Shown: positions 19,801-31,212 of the stretch, in pieces | How the letters are laid out: the number at the start of each line of letters is the position of its first letter | How positions within the stretch are numbered: the first letter of the stretch is position 1 | Assembly (NCBI GenBank): GCA_916700875.1 | Contig: CAKAKS010000068.1 | Location: 30,436,028-30,500,027 of the forward strand | Source: Sebastes aleutianus | Lineage: Eukaryota > Chordata > Actinopteri > Perciformes > Sebastidae | Direction of reading: 5' to 3' | DNA length: 64,000 nt | Notes under the pieces: generated by a model | Databases searched by the model: none | The model's input: the letters and a program-made list of their open reading frames with translations, nothing else | Told to the model about the DNA's origin: nothing | Position numbers and translations under genes: made by a program

Positions 19801-22800
19801 TGAAGTGATGATATTTTGGACAGACGTGGATGTAAACTGCCATTTGACTGGTTGGTTGAGGCTAATGCTGCCTTCAAATTAAACTCGTGAGCTCGTGTTT
19901 ACAACATGGGAAGTCATGTACACGATATGTTTGGCGTTCAAGTAGTGACAACACCGTTGCTAAGCAACGGCAATATTAACACTACTGTCGGCGTCTAGAA
20001 GCCACAGAGGCTAACAATTTAGCAAGCTAGCAAGTGGGTAACATAATGTAGTAAATGCAAAGGCATAATGAGGAAAAAGATGATGCCATCGGGAACATCA
20101 ACATTTTCCTCAGACATATTATAAAATTATGAAGAAAAACAATATACGACTAAAATTACAATATATTAACTTATTATGTACCAAAAGATGAACTTCCATG
20201 GCCTCCGCCATTTCTGACAACGTCAACAAACACGTCACAACTCTGAGCTTTCAGAAACTTTCCACTTACGAGGTCATCAACACCATAAGAGGGGGGCGTT
20301 CATATTGCATTCACACTCCAAAAATCATCAAAGTGGTGTTCGTTCGTGAAGATTATCTTGCTGATCAAAACCTGTAAGTATCATAGACGTTTGTTTGCCA
20401 CAGAGCTTATCTTCTGCAATAATCCAAAAGCCAAAGGGAAAATCCCATTGGCTTATTGTCGAGGAAACCAGGGCGACGCTAACTTCCTGGTTGGCCTTAA
20501 AAAATACATCATCCCTGCAGCACTCTATTTGGTCATAAACCAAAGTATTGAACAAATGAAATGTTTGACCTGGTAATTAGGAACTACACAGTGCCAAACC
20601 CCCATTAAAGTATAAGAAAGTCTACCATGGCAGTAGACTATAGTCTTGTTGTTCTACACATTCAGAGTGCTTGAAAACCATTTGCTGTAAATTAGGTTAT
20701 TTTTGTTGCGAAGGCCCACTCAGCAAAACAAAAACATTATAAAAGCAATATTCTGAAGGACCCAGAAGAAATTCTCTGTAAATTGCAGAGACCTCGCTGT
20801 GGGGATTGGGCATATTGGCTCCACAGTCATATTAAGAAAGAACTCTTACATATCTGAAGCAAATACTTCTTGGTTCACAAGAGCAGGCAGCAGAATGACT
20901 CCCAAAATACCCATCGTACAAATGGACCTCTATTATGTGCTACTGAGGAGCTCTGTAGTCAGTGAAGTCAAACTTCTAGTGGCATTACTGTTAAAAACTA
21001 AGATCTTTATAAAGCAAAATGTGACATTCTCAGATACTGTTGTGTGTGCACAGATCTTTTTTTATATCACTAAGAGTGTAAATTACTATCACCAGTGTTG
21101 GAGAGTAGCTTTCCAACATGTAATTCTATCAGCATGACTTTATTATGCATCAACTAGTAACCAAATCAGGTATTTATCATGTCGCTGTGGAGCAAAAACA
21201 AACATCTTGTGTGTTTTCTCCATACAAACAGTGACCTGTAGCCTCTCTTCCCTACACACACACACACACACACTCACTCTGATCCACGTGTTGACAGATC
21301 AAAGTCCAAAGCTGCACTGGCGGCCTCGATCAATACACTTATTCACGAGAAAACACACACTCAAGCACAACTATCTGTCTATGTGTGTGTGTCTTGACCT
21401 GTCTTTAACTCTTCCCTTAATGTGACCACACTGTCTCTGGGCCAGTTCTTTGATGTGACTCGTACAAAGACACCACTGGTTCATGGTGTGGCTCATGAGG
21501 CAGCTGACTATATATAATTGTGTTGATGGTGTGCAGGGGGGGGGGGGGCGAGGGTATCATATCATGCAAGCACTTGAACTGGTGGGCAGATCCATTGTGT
21601 GAAGGCAGAGTGGGGGGTGCAGTGTGCACACAGTATGGCTTGTTGTATGAATACACAGTCATGGTGAATGGAGGGGGTCACACGTGCTAAATGGGTTCAC
21701 TGTCCTCTGTTTACTGTCCACTTTTGTTCCGTCTGGGTGCATGTCTGTAGGTACAGTATAGCTAGATGTTAATATTGGAGTAATAAACTTTATATTCGTG
21801 CACCACCAGAGGACAACGAGAGATGGGAAAGAACGATTTAGCTTTTGGAAAGAACAAGACTAATATTATTGGAAGTTTTAATCTCATTCTCAACCTTATT
21901 TATGTTCACTTAGCGTGCTCTCTGTATCTCAACCTACATACATCCTTATACATTTGTGGACCCTTTGGTCTGGGGCTGTTTAGGCACCTTAATTGCAAGT
22001 TATGGAGCTAGAAACTGGAGCCACCTCAGCAGATGAAAAATTATATTTCCCCTCCCAAAATCCACTAAAACAACAGTTTATTTGAAAACTGCATACAGTA
22101 ATAACACTAGCTGACCTAAAGGCAAAACACAAGGATTGCATTGGTGTAATATAATTATCGATTGTCTGGTATTTGTCAGTGTGCACAAGCGCAGGCCGCC
22201 GGCTAAATGGCCGACTGTGACGCATTCTCTGCCAGCTATTGTATATTGCTATCTGGTTGTCTTTATATTTTTTTTTAGGGCTGTCAAAGTTAACGCGATA
22301 ATAACTGAAATTTGTTTTAACGCCACTAATTTCTTTAACACATTAACGCAATTTTTAGGCTGTAGCAGGCTCCGTTTTAGAGCTAGAGTGACAGACATGC
22401 CCACTTTATGATAATCGCATGCAGTTTGGGGCAAGTCATAGTCAAGTCAGCACACTGACACACTGACAGCTGTTGTTGCCTGTTGGGCTTCAGTTTGCCA
22501 TGTTATGATTTGAGCACATTTATTTTTTATGCTAAATGCAGTACCTGTGAGGGTTTCTGGACAATATTTATACAATCATTGTTTTATGTTGGTAATTGAT
22601 TTCCAATAATACATATATACATATATTTGCATAAAGCAGCATATTTGCCCACTCCCATGTTGATAAGAGTATTAAATACTTGACAAATCTCCCTTTAAGG
22701 TACATTTCGAACAGATAAAAAATGTGCAATTAATTTGCGATTAATCTCGATTAAATATTTTAATCGATTGACAGCCTAGATTTTTTTATATCGGTATTTC

Positions 22801-25800
22801 CACTGTGTGCCACTGTAAAGGTACTCTTGCAGTGTGTGCAGAATGCAGCATTTTTATTGACAGCCGGCATATTTATTGATTGACACACATACAGACAAAT
22901 CAGTGTTGAATTCAGTGTTGCATTGTTTATGTTTTTATGTTGGGTTAATGATTGGGACAAAACATGATAAACGTCTTTATAAGTGCTGAAAACAATTATT
23001 ATTATTATTATTTTAATTGTGGTGAAAACCAGGACAATATGGTGTTTTACAGATATTTGTCAGGACTCGGGACACCCAGCTTGAAAATGGGACAAAACCA
23101 GACAAACCGGGATGTCTGGTCACCATATGCAAGGCAGGCTTTATCGCCCAACATCAGTATTCGATCTCACCAATGCTCTTGTGCCTGAATGGGAGAAAAT
23201 CCCTGCAGCTATAAGCTCCAAAATCTTAACTCCACTCTTAAACCCCATGGTTTTGGAATGAGAGAATGTAATGCTGTCGTGTGCACATATTCTGTGTCCT
23301 CCATCTTCTCCTCTTCCTCTCCCTCTCTATCTGTGTGCCTTTTATCTCTGTCCACAAGTTGCTGCAATAACAGCGGGTCAGCAGACTAACTTTTATATCT
23401 CATTCGCCATGGTAACAAGCATCTCCTGATTACAGTGTCAGTAGAGATGGTAATAACAACCTCTCTATTCTCTCCCTTAAACACACACATTAGTGTCCTG
23501 CTCGCTCCCTGTGCGCTGCCTCCCTGCTCCTCGCTAAGACAGCCATTCATTAAATATACAAGGCAGAGCTTTAAATAAACCTGGAGCGGGAGCAGGCTGC
23601 CCCTCCAAGGGCCGCTGGGGAGCTCATGAAAGAGAATAGGCAGCACATTTTGGCAGGACACACACACACACACACACACAATACCTATACACCACACACA
23701 CACACACACACACACACACCTTACACTGAGTGTGTCATTCTGTCATGAGCCCTCTGTCTGACCCCGCCGGGTTGAAGACGCCGTGTCAGCAAACCCAGCC
23801 GTCTTCGATTCTCAGTTTCTTACAATAGATTTGGTTTCTGTACAACTGCAGCATCTGCACTTTATACCAGGGTGGGTCTCTCCACTCTTGTGCAGTTCTT
23901 TTTTTGAGTGGGAATGGTGATTACTTATTTATAAGACTGTGTGGTTAGTTTTAGAGCATGGCCTGATCAGGATTTTGCTTCCTCTTCTCATTATTTTATC
24001 ATCATCTTCCTCCTCCATCTCTAATTTCTGCTTTTGTGGCCGGCACACTGCAGCACTCTTCTGTAGTCATTTCTGCTTTTTAACTGTGATGATGTAATGT
24101 CGACATGTTCATGTCAGGTTTAGATGAATCTATATTGTATGAAGCCAACAATGCTATTTTAGATCTCTGCATTCTTTAAATAAGGTTCAGTGTTGCAGCC
24201 AAAAATTCTGTAATGGTTCTTAAAAGCACTACAAAAAAACAAGGCTATTTTGATGTGTTTCTTTCTTTCTTCATCAGAATCCATGTAGACCAATGTGAAA
24301 TCTGATTAAAAAAAAATAAGGATTATTTTTATTGTCGATTAATCTGTTTAGTTGTTTGGTCTGTAAAATGTCAGAAAATCCCAAAGTCCAAGATGACGTC
24401 CTCAAATGTCTTGTTTTGTCCACAACTCAAAGATATTCAGTTTATTGTCATAGAAGAGTAAAGAAACCAGAAAATATTCACATTTAAGAAGCTGGAAGCA
24501 GAGAATTTTCACTTTTTCTTTTTAAAGATAACTCAAACCGATTAATTGATTATCAAAATAGTTGGCGATTAATTCAATAGTTGATGACTAATCAATTAAT
24601 CATTGCAGCAGTAGTAAAAATATGTAATTCTGTATATAATAAAAAGACATTGACTCATGTCTCTTTCCTCTCACAGTTGGTGATGTACGTCGGTCAGGCG
24701 ATGAAGGACGTGCTGAAGCTACCTCGCCCTCTCTCGCCCCCTGTGGTCAAGCTGGAGACACGCGTCGATGCCGAATACGGACTACCGTCCACCCACGCCA
24801 TGGCCGCCATCACCATCTCCTTCACGGTTTTACTAAGCGCGCCGTCCAGGATACAGGTGAGCATCATGGAGATCAGATTAAATACAGTAAGACAGCACAA
24901 AAGTGCTCTTGGCAGTTGTGAGCTACAGTACTTACTCACAAATAGGATATGGCTTTGTAATGTGTAACAAATGTATTATGCGGTTGGAAGCAAGTGAGTC
25001 AAAGTCATCAACAAGGAGTCAGTGGATGGTGGAGAATGATCATGGAGACCATTGACATCAAATGCCAATGCGGAAGCTGCAGCTCAGTGGGTAGAACAGG
25101 TTGTCCTTTAACCACAAGGTTGGCGGTTTGGTCCCTGTCTCCTACTGTCCGCGAAGTGTCCTTAAGCGAGACAGGTATTTAGTATTTAGAGTAGGGTATT
25201 TATTTGTGTATTTTATGTCGTAGAACAAAACGTTGAAATCTCTCCAGCTTGTGTTAACCATAGACCTTATTTCAGTCATCTAACTAAAACCCATTGACAT
25301 CCAGACGAGGGAACATGAAGTGCTAAAATGCTAACTCATTTCCAGGTCTTACTACTCATTCCTGCAGCACTCTATAACAATTACTGTACGCTGGTTCTTG
25401 ATTTGCAACTGTGATAATATTACTGAAACGTGATAGTCAGTGGTTACACTACTCATATGACAAATGATATTACCGCCACTGCTGACTGCAAATGGCGTAC
25501 TTACACCTCATTAGAGCTATGGAAGCAAAGGCCAAGTGGATGTTAAACTGTTACTGTGACGACAGATATCTCATTAGCAGTGCTGTTGGATTTTATGGAT
25601 TCCTTTTAAGATTAGCGAGGCACCAGTTAGTGTGAAAATCCAAATCAAAGTGTTGAATGCTGGACAGTTTGAGGCAGTGGGAGGCTGTGGACGGCAGCCA
25701 GCTCTCTGGTAGCTGAGTGGGATGAAGGGAGTGGCCCCGCTGTCCATCACCGCGTCCCAACTGAGCCGTTGGACAATGGGCAGGGAGGGGCGGGGCCGGC

Positions 25801-28228
25801 AGTCACCATCAGTCACCATCAGCCACACCCGGCTGCTGTTTGGTCTCCTGATGGACTCGACTGAGTCAATGACTGTCAGTCCACGTCTCCTCCTCCTGAC
25901 TCTTCCTCCCTTTATCTCTCCCACTCTATTGCAAAGTCAATAAAACACTCAGTGGCTCAATCACAAGCCGTCTTATCAAGCACCGTGTTTTAATGAAGAA
26001 TTGAGTTCAGTTAGTAGTTTACAGCCTCTGCAGCTGTCAGCCTGATTTGCGGTCACACCACCTCAGCTATTTGCCTTAATCTTCTTCTCAAGGTCAGAGA
26101 AATCGTCTCAGCCACCCCGAGACACCCCCTGTGTACAGTAGAGCACTTAACTGTGGCTTGAAATTCCTCCAGGATTCCCCTGAAAGAAAAGAGCACGCAT
26201 AGCTTTATAGATGAGTAGCAGGCTGTTGTGGCAGAGGGTCCTGAATAGCCACGAGGCCTCGGGGCAGCTCGGCCGGTTCCCGGAGCAGGTCGGAGGTCAC
26301 GACAGTCAATCACAGAGTGACCCCCTCCTGTCGCCGGCATCCTTTGTGGCCATTCAGAAAAAAAAAAAACCTCTCTTCATGAACTACCAGTGAATAGGCT
26401 TCCAGCTGCAAAGGACAGGAAAAGACACAGGAAAAAAGGCAAGAGAGGAGGAGAGGAGAGGAGGGGGGTGCACAGGAGGGGAGGTGAATGAATACACAAG
26501 GCCTCTCTTCTCACTGTTATTGAAATGGAGCGGGGAACAAAACCTGCCGCCGTAGGTAAAGGAGGGAGGGGAGAGAGGATGGAGAGACAGTAGAGGAATA
26601 AAGGAGCAGTGAGTTGATGACAGGCAGTACGTCAACCCGGCAGAAAGGACATGTGGCACAGAGAGGACTTAGACGTCGCCATTAAGACAATTGACGAACG
26701 AACAATTTGAGAGGAGGAAGGTTAGAAAAAAAAAATACCAGATGACAAACATTCTTGTGTTTTTAGACATGTGACACAAAGATTTCATCTTTTATCGCCC
26801 TAATCAGAGAGTGGTGTTTGTCTTTGTGTGTGAGAGGTATCTACAGTACATATCAGACGGCGCTGTGGTGATGGTGATCTAAGTGTGTGTTTTTGTGTCA
26901 CAGTTCCAGTTCGAGGTGGGTCTGCTGATCGCGCTGACGCTGTCGTCTTTGGTGTGTCTGAGCCGCCTCTACACTGGCATGCACTCAGTTTTGGTGAGAT
27001 AGTCCCTCCACACACACACAGTATATACTACAGCATAAAACATTCAAGCTCAATGCAGGATTCATAATTCATCTCTGTCTGGTTAAACTGTCTGGCTGAG
27101 GTTTTGATCCAGGACTCTTAAATCAGCAGCCACCTTATGCCACCTTCCATTTGAATATCAGGACGCCATAATATTAAGCTATTAAAGCAGTTATTTATCA
27201 CATTTATCAGGGCGACCTCATCACTGAAATTATGCTTTATGAGGATTTTATTTCCTAAATATACAAAAAATATTTTTGGGAAATGTGTATTCGCTTTCCT
27301 GCTGAGCGTTAGATGAGAACTTTAATACTTCTCTCATAGACTTCTATACAATCGGACTTCTTTTTGCAACCAGAGGAGTCGCCCCCTGCTGGCTGTTAGA
27401 AAGAATGAAAGTTTAAGGCACTTCAGCATTGGCTTCACTTCTCAGACCCGGAGGTAGGTAGCCCACTGGGTTAAAGCCAGCAGCCGGTTAGCTTAGCTTA
27501 GTACAAAGCCTGGAAACAGGGGGAAACAGCTAGCCTGACTCTGTCCGAAGGTAACAAAACTCACCAACCAGCACCTCTGCAGGTCACTTTTTAACATATA
27601 TATAAGAGCGGTATCGATACGTGCATTTCGAACAATCGCTTTAAACCTTCTTAGTAAATTATTGTCATCATTCTGCTTTCAGGATGTGATCTGTGGCGCT
27701 CTAATCTCAGCCGTCATCATGTTCGTCACCTACCCATTCTGGGAAACCTTCGACCAGTTCCAGCTCACCAGCTACATCTCCCCCGTCGTGGCGTTGTCAC
27801 TGCCCCTCTTCCTCAGCTACACATACCCAGAGCTGGACCACTACAGCACCACACGGGGGGACACCACCACCATCCTAGGAGCAGGTGCCGGGTCCTCTGT
27901 GGGGTACTGGGTGAATCAGCAGCTGGGGCAGACTTTTGACCCCCCGGGGGTGCTACCTGTACCCTTACCCACACTGACGGCTACTGCACTGTCACGAGGT
28001 GCTGCACGCCTCCTTGTGGGAGCTGTAGCGTTACTGGTAACTCGACTGGTGGTGAAGACACTGAGCCTGCAGGTGTTGTATTGGTGGCACAGAGTGCCAA
28101 AACACGACGACAGCGCCAGGAGGAGGAGAGAGATCGAAGTGCCGTATAAGTTTGTCACATACACGGCTGTTGGACTCGTCAACTCTATATTAGTCAATAG
28201 AGTCTTCATTCTACTGGGGCTACTATGA
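16174..28228 (+). CDS. sgpp2: sphingosine-1-phosphate phosphatase 2, complete five-exon gene
   Basis: Coding exons are 16174-16374, 18020-18181, 24677-24856, 26904-26993 and 27683-28228, joining to 392 residues (human SGPP2 is 399), all at phase 0. The enzyme removes the phosphate of sphingosine-1-phosphate and related lipids at the ER membrane, feeding sphingosine back to ceramide. The three motifs of the PAP2 lipid phosphatase family are intact: K131 to R138-P139 (KDVLKLPRP), P158-S-T-H161, and S201-R-L-Y-T-G-M-H208 to D212, the last split by intron 4. The N-terminus (ELLAYLHDSELVARFQRRCG) closely matches SGPP2; multiple hydrophobic segments follow. The C-terminus ends PYKFVTYTAVG...LLGLL, as in the family. 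SGPP1 is the main alternative, but the N-terminus and pax3/farsb neighbours favour SGPP2. Confidence 0.93.
16803..17124. mobile_element. GATA-anchored dispersed repeat in sgpp2 intron 1
   Basis: (ATAG)n at 16803-16841 followed by TAACTTTATTGATCCCGAGG and GAAATTCAAG. It shares its layout with 3105-3262 and 15469-15800. Confidence 0.75.
17385..17960. repeat. TTTATTTAACCA dispersed repeat in sgpp2 intron 1
   Basis: It contains CCTTTATTTAACCACCAG, ATGAGATTAAAAATCTC, CAAGAGTGTCCTGGCTAAGA and CCCAGTTCAGTACGCACTTT, collinear with 3263-3640. Confidence 0.7.
18020..18181 (+). CDS. sgpp2: sgpp2 exon 2 (residues 68-121)
   Basis: TCCCTGCAG acceptor, 54 codons (GCSRPKYEVRNWLLHFLF start, RRLVNMWT end), GTAAGT donor. 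Contains the first membrane segment. Confidence 0.93.
18182..19529. other. sgpp2 intron 2, first part
   Basis: Intronic DNA with a CT-rich tract (18240-18350) and a TC run near 19051-19080. The frames around 18418-18880 on both strands overlap one another and resemble nothing known. Confidence 0.6.
19530..19835. repeat. dispersed repeat (GATATCTCAGGAACGCCTTG family)
   Basis: Blocks CACGATATCTCAGGAACGCC, ACGTCCACTTGGACTCAAGG, TCAAAGGTCACTGTGACCTC. An inverted, shorter copy lies at 31483-31625 in farsb intron 16. Confidence 0.75.
19836..22277. other. sgpp2 intron 2, middle part
   Basis: Intronic. It contains a palindromic RFX-like site at 19954-19970, a CA run at 21257-21282, a G run at 21537-21548, and no credible exon. 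Confidence 0.6.
22278..22776 (+). mobile_element. TA-flanked MITE (GGGCTGTCAA family), copy 2, internally deleted
   Basis: TA/GGGCTGTCAAAGTTAACGCG at 22278 and ATCGATTGACAGCC/TA ending 22776. It is about 200 bases shorter than the 51609-52319 copy because a stretch after AGAGCTAGAGTGA is missing. Confidence 0.85.
22777..24289. other. sgpp2 intron 2, last third
   Basis: Intronic. It holds an ATT run (22997-23012) and two CA runs (23659-23680 and 23693-23719). No exon seen. Confidence 0.6.
24290..24605. repeat. dispersed repeat (TTGTCGATTAATCTG family) just upstream of sgpp2 exon 3
   Basis: Blocks TTGTCGATTAATCTGTTTAG, AATGTCAGAAAATCCCAAAG, CGATTAATTGATTATCAAAA. A fragment recurs at 54565-54670. 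It ends only about 70 bases before the exon 3 acceptor. Confidence 0.7.
24677..24856 (+). CDS. sgpp2: sgpp2 exon 3 (residues 122-181, catalytic motifs 1 and 2)
   Basis: CTCACAG acceptor, 60 codons, GTGAGC donor. It carries KDVLKLPRP and YGLPSTHAMA. Confidence 0.95.
24857..26903. other. sgpp2 intron 3
   Basis: Intronic. It contains the SINE at 25070-25175, a CACCATCAGT tandem pair near 25804, an A run at 26360-26370, and a purine-rich tract (26430-26600). No exon. Confidence 0.7.
25070..25175 (+). mobile_element. tRNA-derived SINE, truncated
   Basis: GCAGCTCAGTGGGTAGAACA (A box), GTTGGCGGTTTGGTCCC (B box), GAAGTGTCCTTAAGCGAGAC. Same family as 13680-13850, opposite orientation. Confidence 0.8.
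26904..26993 (+). CDS. sgpp2: sgpp2 exon 4 (residues 182-211, most of motif 3)
   Basis: TTTGTGTCACAG acceptor, 30 codons ending SRLYTGMHSVL, GTGAGA donor. Confidence 0.95.
27257..27600. repeat. composite dispersed repeats in sgpp2 intron 4
   Basis: Three familiar teleost repeat blocks occur in order: GTATTCGCTTTCCTGCTGAG with TTAGATGAGA; CATAGACTTCTATACAATCG with AGTCGCCCCCTGCTGGCTGT (also at 55327-55420); and GCCGGTTAGCTTAGCTTAGT with GGAAACAGCTAGCCTG. Confidence 0.75.
27683..28228 (+). CDS. sgpp2: sgpp2 exon 5 (residues 212-392 and stop)
   Basis: CTGCTTTCAG acceptor. The first codon is D212, which completes motif 3. It encodes the remaining membrane segments and ends in TGA at 28226. Confidence 0.94.
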   Translation, partial: DVICGALISAVIMFVTYPFWETFDQFQLTSYISPVVALSLPLFLSYTYPELDHYSTTRGDTTTILGAGAGSSVGYWVNQQLGQTFDPPGVLPVPLPTLTATALSRGAARLLVGAVALLVTRLVVKTLSLQVLYWWHRVPKHDDSARRRREIEVPYKFVTYTAVGLVNSILVNRVFILLGLL

Positions 28229-28311
28229 CCTACTAACACAAGACTGATGTATCGTGATCTGAACTTGCCATTACAATAATGTACCTCATATTTATTTCAA
28301 TGTGTATCAAA
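28229..28311 (+). other. sgpp2: sgpp2 3' UTR (start)
   Basis: Sequence after the stop. No canonical AATAAA was found before the repeats begin; AATAAT at about 28276 is the nearest variant. Confidence 0.4.
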
Positions 28312-28730
28312 TAGGGTTGTAACGATATCGGGCCAATACTGACTCAAATAGTTGGATCAGATATCAGTGACAATGGGGCCAATCTATTCAATTCAATACT
28401 GTTTGTATATTTTATACATTATATACTGGAAATTTCAATTCTTGTGAAAGTTTTTACCAATTTGTTGCTGCATAAAAACATTTTCTACCAAGTTGCTGCT
28501 GCATGATTTATTATTTTAATCGCTGTCAATCGATTAAAGTATTTAATTTTGATTAATCGCACATTTTTAATCTGTTCAAAATGTACCTTAAAAGGGAGAT
28601 TTATCAAGTATTTAATACTTTTATCAACATCAGAGTGGGCAAATATGCTTGCTTAATATAAAAGTACCTCAAAAATCTACTTAAGTACTTGAGTTAATGT
28701 ACTTGGTTACTTTCCACCACTGTGAAGGAA
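28312..28730. mobile_element. cluster of transposon fragments downstream of sgpp2
   Basis: 28312-28445 is a hAT-like fragment (GGGTTGTAACGATATCGGGC). 28507-28652 is the right part of the GGGCTGTCAA MITE (CTGTCAATCGATTAAAG ... ATGTACCTTAAAAGGGAG). 28655-28730 is an end of the 920-1700 element (AAGTACTTGAGTTAATGTAC, CCACCACTG). Confidence 0.65.
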
Positions 28731-29226
28731 ATGAAGTTTTTAATCATTATTTGAATAGTGGAGTCAAGGCGGTAACACTGTAGAGTTGTGTAATACAGAA
28801 GCATCAAATTTCCATATGCAACTTCCCTGTTCCTTCTTCTCATGGGAGAACTCCACCTCGAGCCAGACATGCTCCTACCAGTCAGGAGAATCCTATCAAA
28901 ACCAGTTTTAACTGAAACTTGGCAACTTCATTTCAGTGGCACCCGTCTTTGTCCCCCAAGTCACATCACTTGGCGGGTTAGAACAGGCCATCTGCTCCAC
29001 CATATTGGCCTGTACGTTCAGCAGCAGAGCGGTAATGAAAGAGTTAACTTCCCTTTGCTACAGTAGAGTTTGAAGGAATGCCGGAGCACCTGTCAGACTT
29101 CATTTATAAGACAGCTTGTCATCTGGCACAGCTCGCTGTCATATGGGAGGCTACAGGCTACGGCAACAGTTTCTCTTTCAATCGACCGTGAAGCATCAAC
29201 ATGTACAGTCTGGATGTCTGTGTGCT
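28731..29226. other. intergenic sequence between sgpp2 and the eEF1B-like copy
   Basis: No gene, RNA or clear repeat; short frames only. Confidence 0.5.
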
Positions 29227-29731
29227 GCACACGTTCTCATCCCAGCTCGTTACATATCGCCGCTTTGTCACGCCCCTTGGCGTCACCTTAGGTTTAGGCA
29301 ACATACCAGTATAGTAAGGTTTAGGAAAAACTATACTGGGATTAAAAATACGGTGTTTGTACAATGAAAATGACACTGAACGTTGTGAACACATGGCACA
29401 AATGAACAGCTGATTGTAACGTGACGCACAGGACATGAACAGGGGTCTCCTGGATGAAAGCCCTGTGTTTGTTGGACCCATCCACCTCATCTCCCACCGC
29501 TTTTTGTGTCCGTTTTCGCTTTTTAAATTACGTCATTGCAGTCTCTGCGCACTTTCTAGGAGCGTTTACTGTTGCCATGGATGGGTTTACATTGTACTTA
29601 ATGTACCGCCCGGTGCATTTCATATGCTCTGAATTCCGTATAGAGAACCTTTAGATGTGTTTGCACTTGCAGAACGCCGATGGCCGTGACAAAGCGCCGG
29701 TATTTGACGCCCTGGGAATGAGAACGGGCTG
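29227..29731. mobile_element. inverted-repeat element (CACGTTCTCATCCCA family), copy 1
   Basis: The left end CACACGTTCTCATCCCAGCT and the right end CCTGGGAATGAGAACGGGCT are inverted, with homology continuing inward through CGCTTTGTCACG. Flanks GTGTGCT and GCGTGCT agree at 6 of 7. It contains GGTTTAGGCAAC and GGTTTAGGAAAAAC. Confidence 0.7.
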
Positions 29732-29808
29732 GCGTGCTTGTTACCTGATAAAAAAACACGCACTACAAATAAAACATTCAAAGCCAGAACTTCAAAAGTG
29801 AGACCGGC

Positions 29809-29814
29809 TTTATT
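29809..29814 (-). terminator. AATAAA polyadenylation signal for the eEF1B-like copy
   Basis: AATAAA on the minus strand 186 bases past the stop. A GT/T-rich stretch (GTAGTGCGTGTTTTTTT on minus) lies some 40-65 bases further, as expected of a working polyadenylation site. Another AATAAA at 29979-29984 is only 15 bases past the stop. Confidence 0.5.
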
Positions 29815-29999
29815 TGATGTTTGAAGGCAAGAATATTTTGTACTTGTATTAAAGCATAAACAGTCTTTTCAAAATGAACGACCTGAGCTTCAGTTGTTAT
29901 ATTACATGGACGTGATTGATATTACATCATCTATCTTTAGCGAAGACCAGAAAGCATCAGATGGCACCATTCAGTGAATTTATTCGGCGTCAGTATGAT

Positions 30000-30765
30000 T
30001 CAGATCTTGTTGAAGGCAGCCACATCCACAGACTGAACATATTCCTCGAAGGCGGTGATGGCTTCCTCCAGCAGATCCGTGCCCACTTTATCGTCCTCCA
30101 CCACGCATCCTATCTGGAGCTTCTTGATGCCGTAGCCCACCGGGACCAGCTTGGACTGCCCCCACAGCAGCCCGTCCATGCTGACGCTGCGGACGCACTC
30201 CTCCAGCTTGGCCATGTCCGTCTCGTCGTCCCAGGGCTTAACGTCAAGCAGGATGGAGGACTTGGCGACGAGAGCTGGCTTCTTGGACTTCTTGGCGGCG
30301 TATTCGGCGAGGCGCTGCTCCCTGATTCTGTCCGCCTCGGCGCTCTCGGCCTCGTCGTCCGAGCCAAACAGGTCAATGTCGTCGTCGCTGGTGTCGTTCG
30401 TCGTAGCTGGGAGGACAAACTGACTCTTCGCAGACGGGAGGGTGGCTCTCTCCCTCTGGAAGGACTTGATGTGGTTGTACCAGCGCGTGAGGTGGCAGAA
30501 AGTCGAGGAGGGAGCCGAGGGGATTGCGTCGAACATTGCCGTGTCAGCCTGGGACGCCGCGAAGCCCTCCATGTAGCTTTTGTCTGCCAGAAAATCATTG
30601 AGAGCTTTCAGGCCGGCTGCCACGCTCATGTCACCGAACACAGTTTTCGTGGAGGCTGGACGGGAGGACGGGGCCCGCGAGGATTCGTCTTGCGTGGGGA
30701 ACTTGTGCTTGATGACTTCCTGCATGGGGACGTCGTGTGTGAGGGTGGTTTCAGCAGTGTGGCCA
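30000..30765 (-). CDS. intronless elongation factor 1-beta-like copy with a splice acceptor at its 5' edge
   Basis: From the ATG at 30725 the frame is 241 residues. Residues about 38-92 match the N-terminal GST-C-like domain of eEF1B (GLKALNDFLADKSYMEG), 113-125 are the acidic CK2-type segment (SDDDIDLFGSDDE), and 150-241 are the guanine-exchange domain, very well conserved (KSSILLDVKPWDDETDMA; VPVGYGIKKLQI; end VDVAAFNKI). The family protein recharges eEF1A with GTP during translation. Vertebrate eef1b2 has several introns; this copy has none, so it is probably a retrogene. The linker before the acidic segment is about ten residues short, and the ancestral start codon aligns with a Thr (residue 28). 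Usable starts are Met1 or Met33. The frame is open upstream to a CTTGGTTCTTCCAG acceptor at 30766; one in-frame TGA lies just beyond it. The copy lies 0.45 kb past the farsb stop, same strand. Confidence 0.8.
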
Positions 30766-30933
30766 CTGGAAGAACCAAGGCAACAGGTAATGAGTCACTC
30801 AGTTTAATTGCCATGCACTAACCCCAAGGCACAAGTAAACTAAATTAAGACCAGGCATGCATGTACAAGCCCACACACAGATGCACAGCATTCACAGCAT
30901 TCACATCAGAAACACAATAGAATCTTGTTAATT

Positions 30934-30939
30934 TTTAAT
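30934..30939 (-). terminator. farsb: candidate farsb polyadenylation signal (ATTAAA)
   Basis: ATTAAA on the minus strand, 274 bases past the farsb stop and before the eEF1B-like copy. No AATAAA was seen in this gap. Confidence 0.35.
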
Positions 30940-31212
30940 TCGTCTGACTTTAGTAAAAACAGCCTCATTACTGATATATAAAACACAATGGCTTCATGTA
31001 ACAATAATGCACAGATTGGTCCTTTTGTTTCCTTCATGCAACAGCTGAACAGATTATCTGCAGCACACTTCAACCACAAACACCCGTTATCTTTTTAACT
31101 CATTTCAAGCCTCATATATTTTCCTCATTAATCTTTCATTGCTTTCTGTTTTTGTTGGAGTATAAACTGCTATGTGTTCTTGATTAGGGGTTTAAGGTTT
31201 ACGAAGGTGTAA

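Noticed and set aside
25070..25175. Functional tRNA gene
   Set aside because: A and B boxes are present, but the rest does not fold as a tRNA and continues into a SINE body also seen at 13680-13850.
29916..30821. 301-residue frame on plus opposite the eEF1B-like copy
   Set aside because: It is the antisense shadow of a conserved GC-rich coding sequence; the minus-strand frame has clear family similarity.
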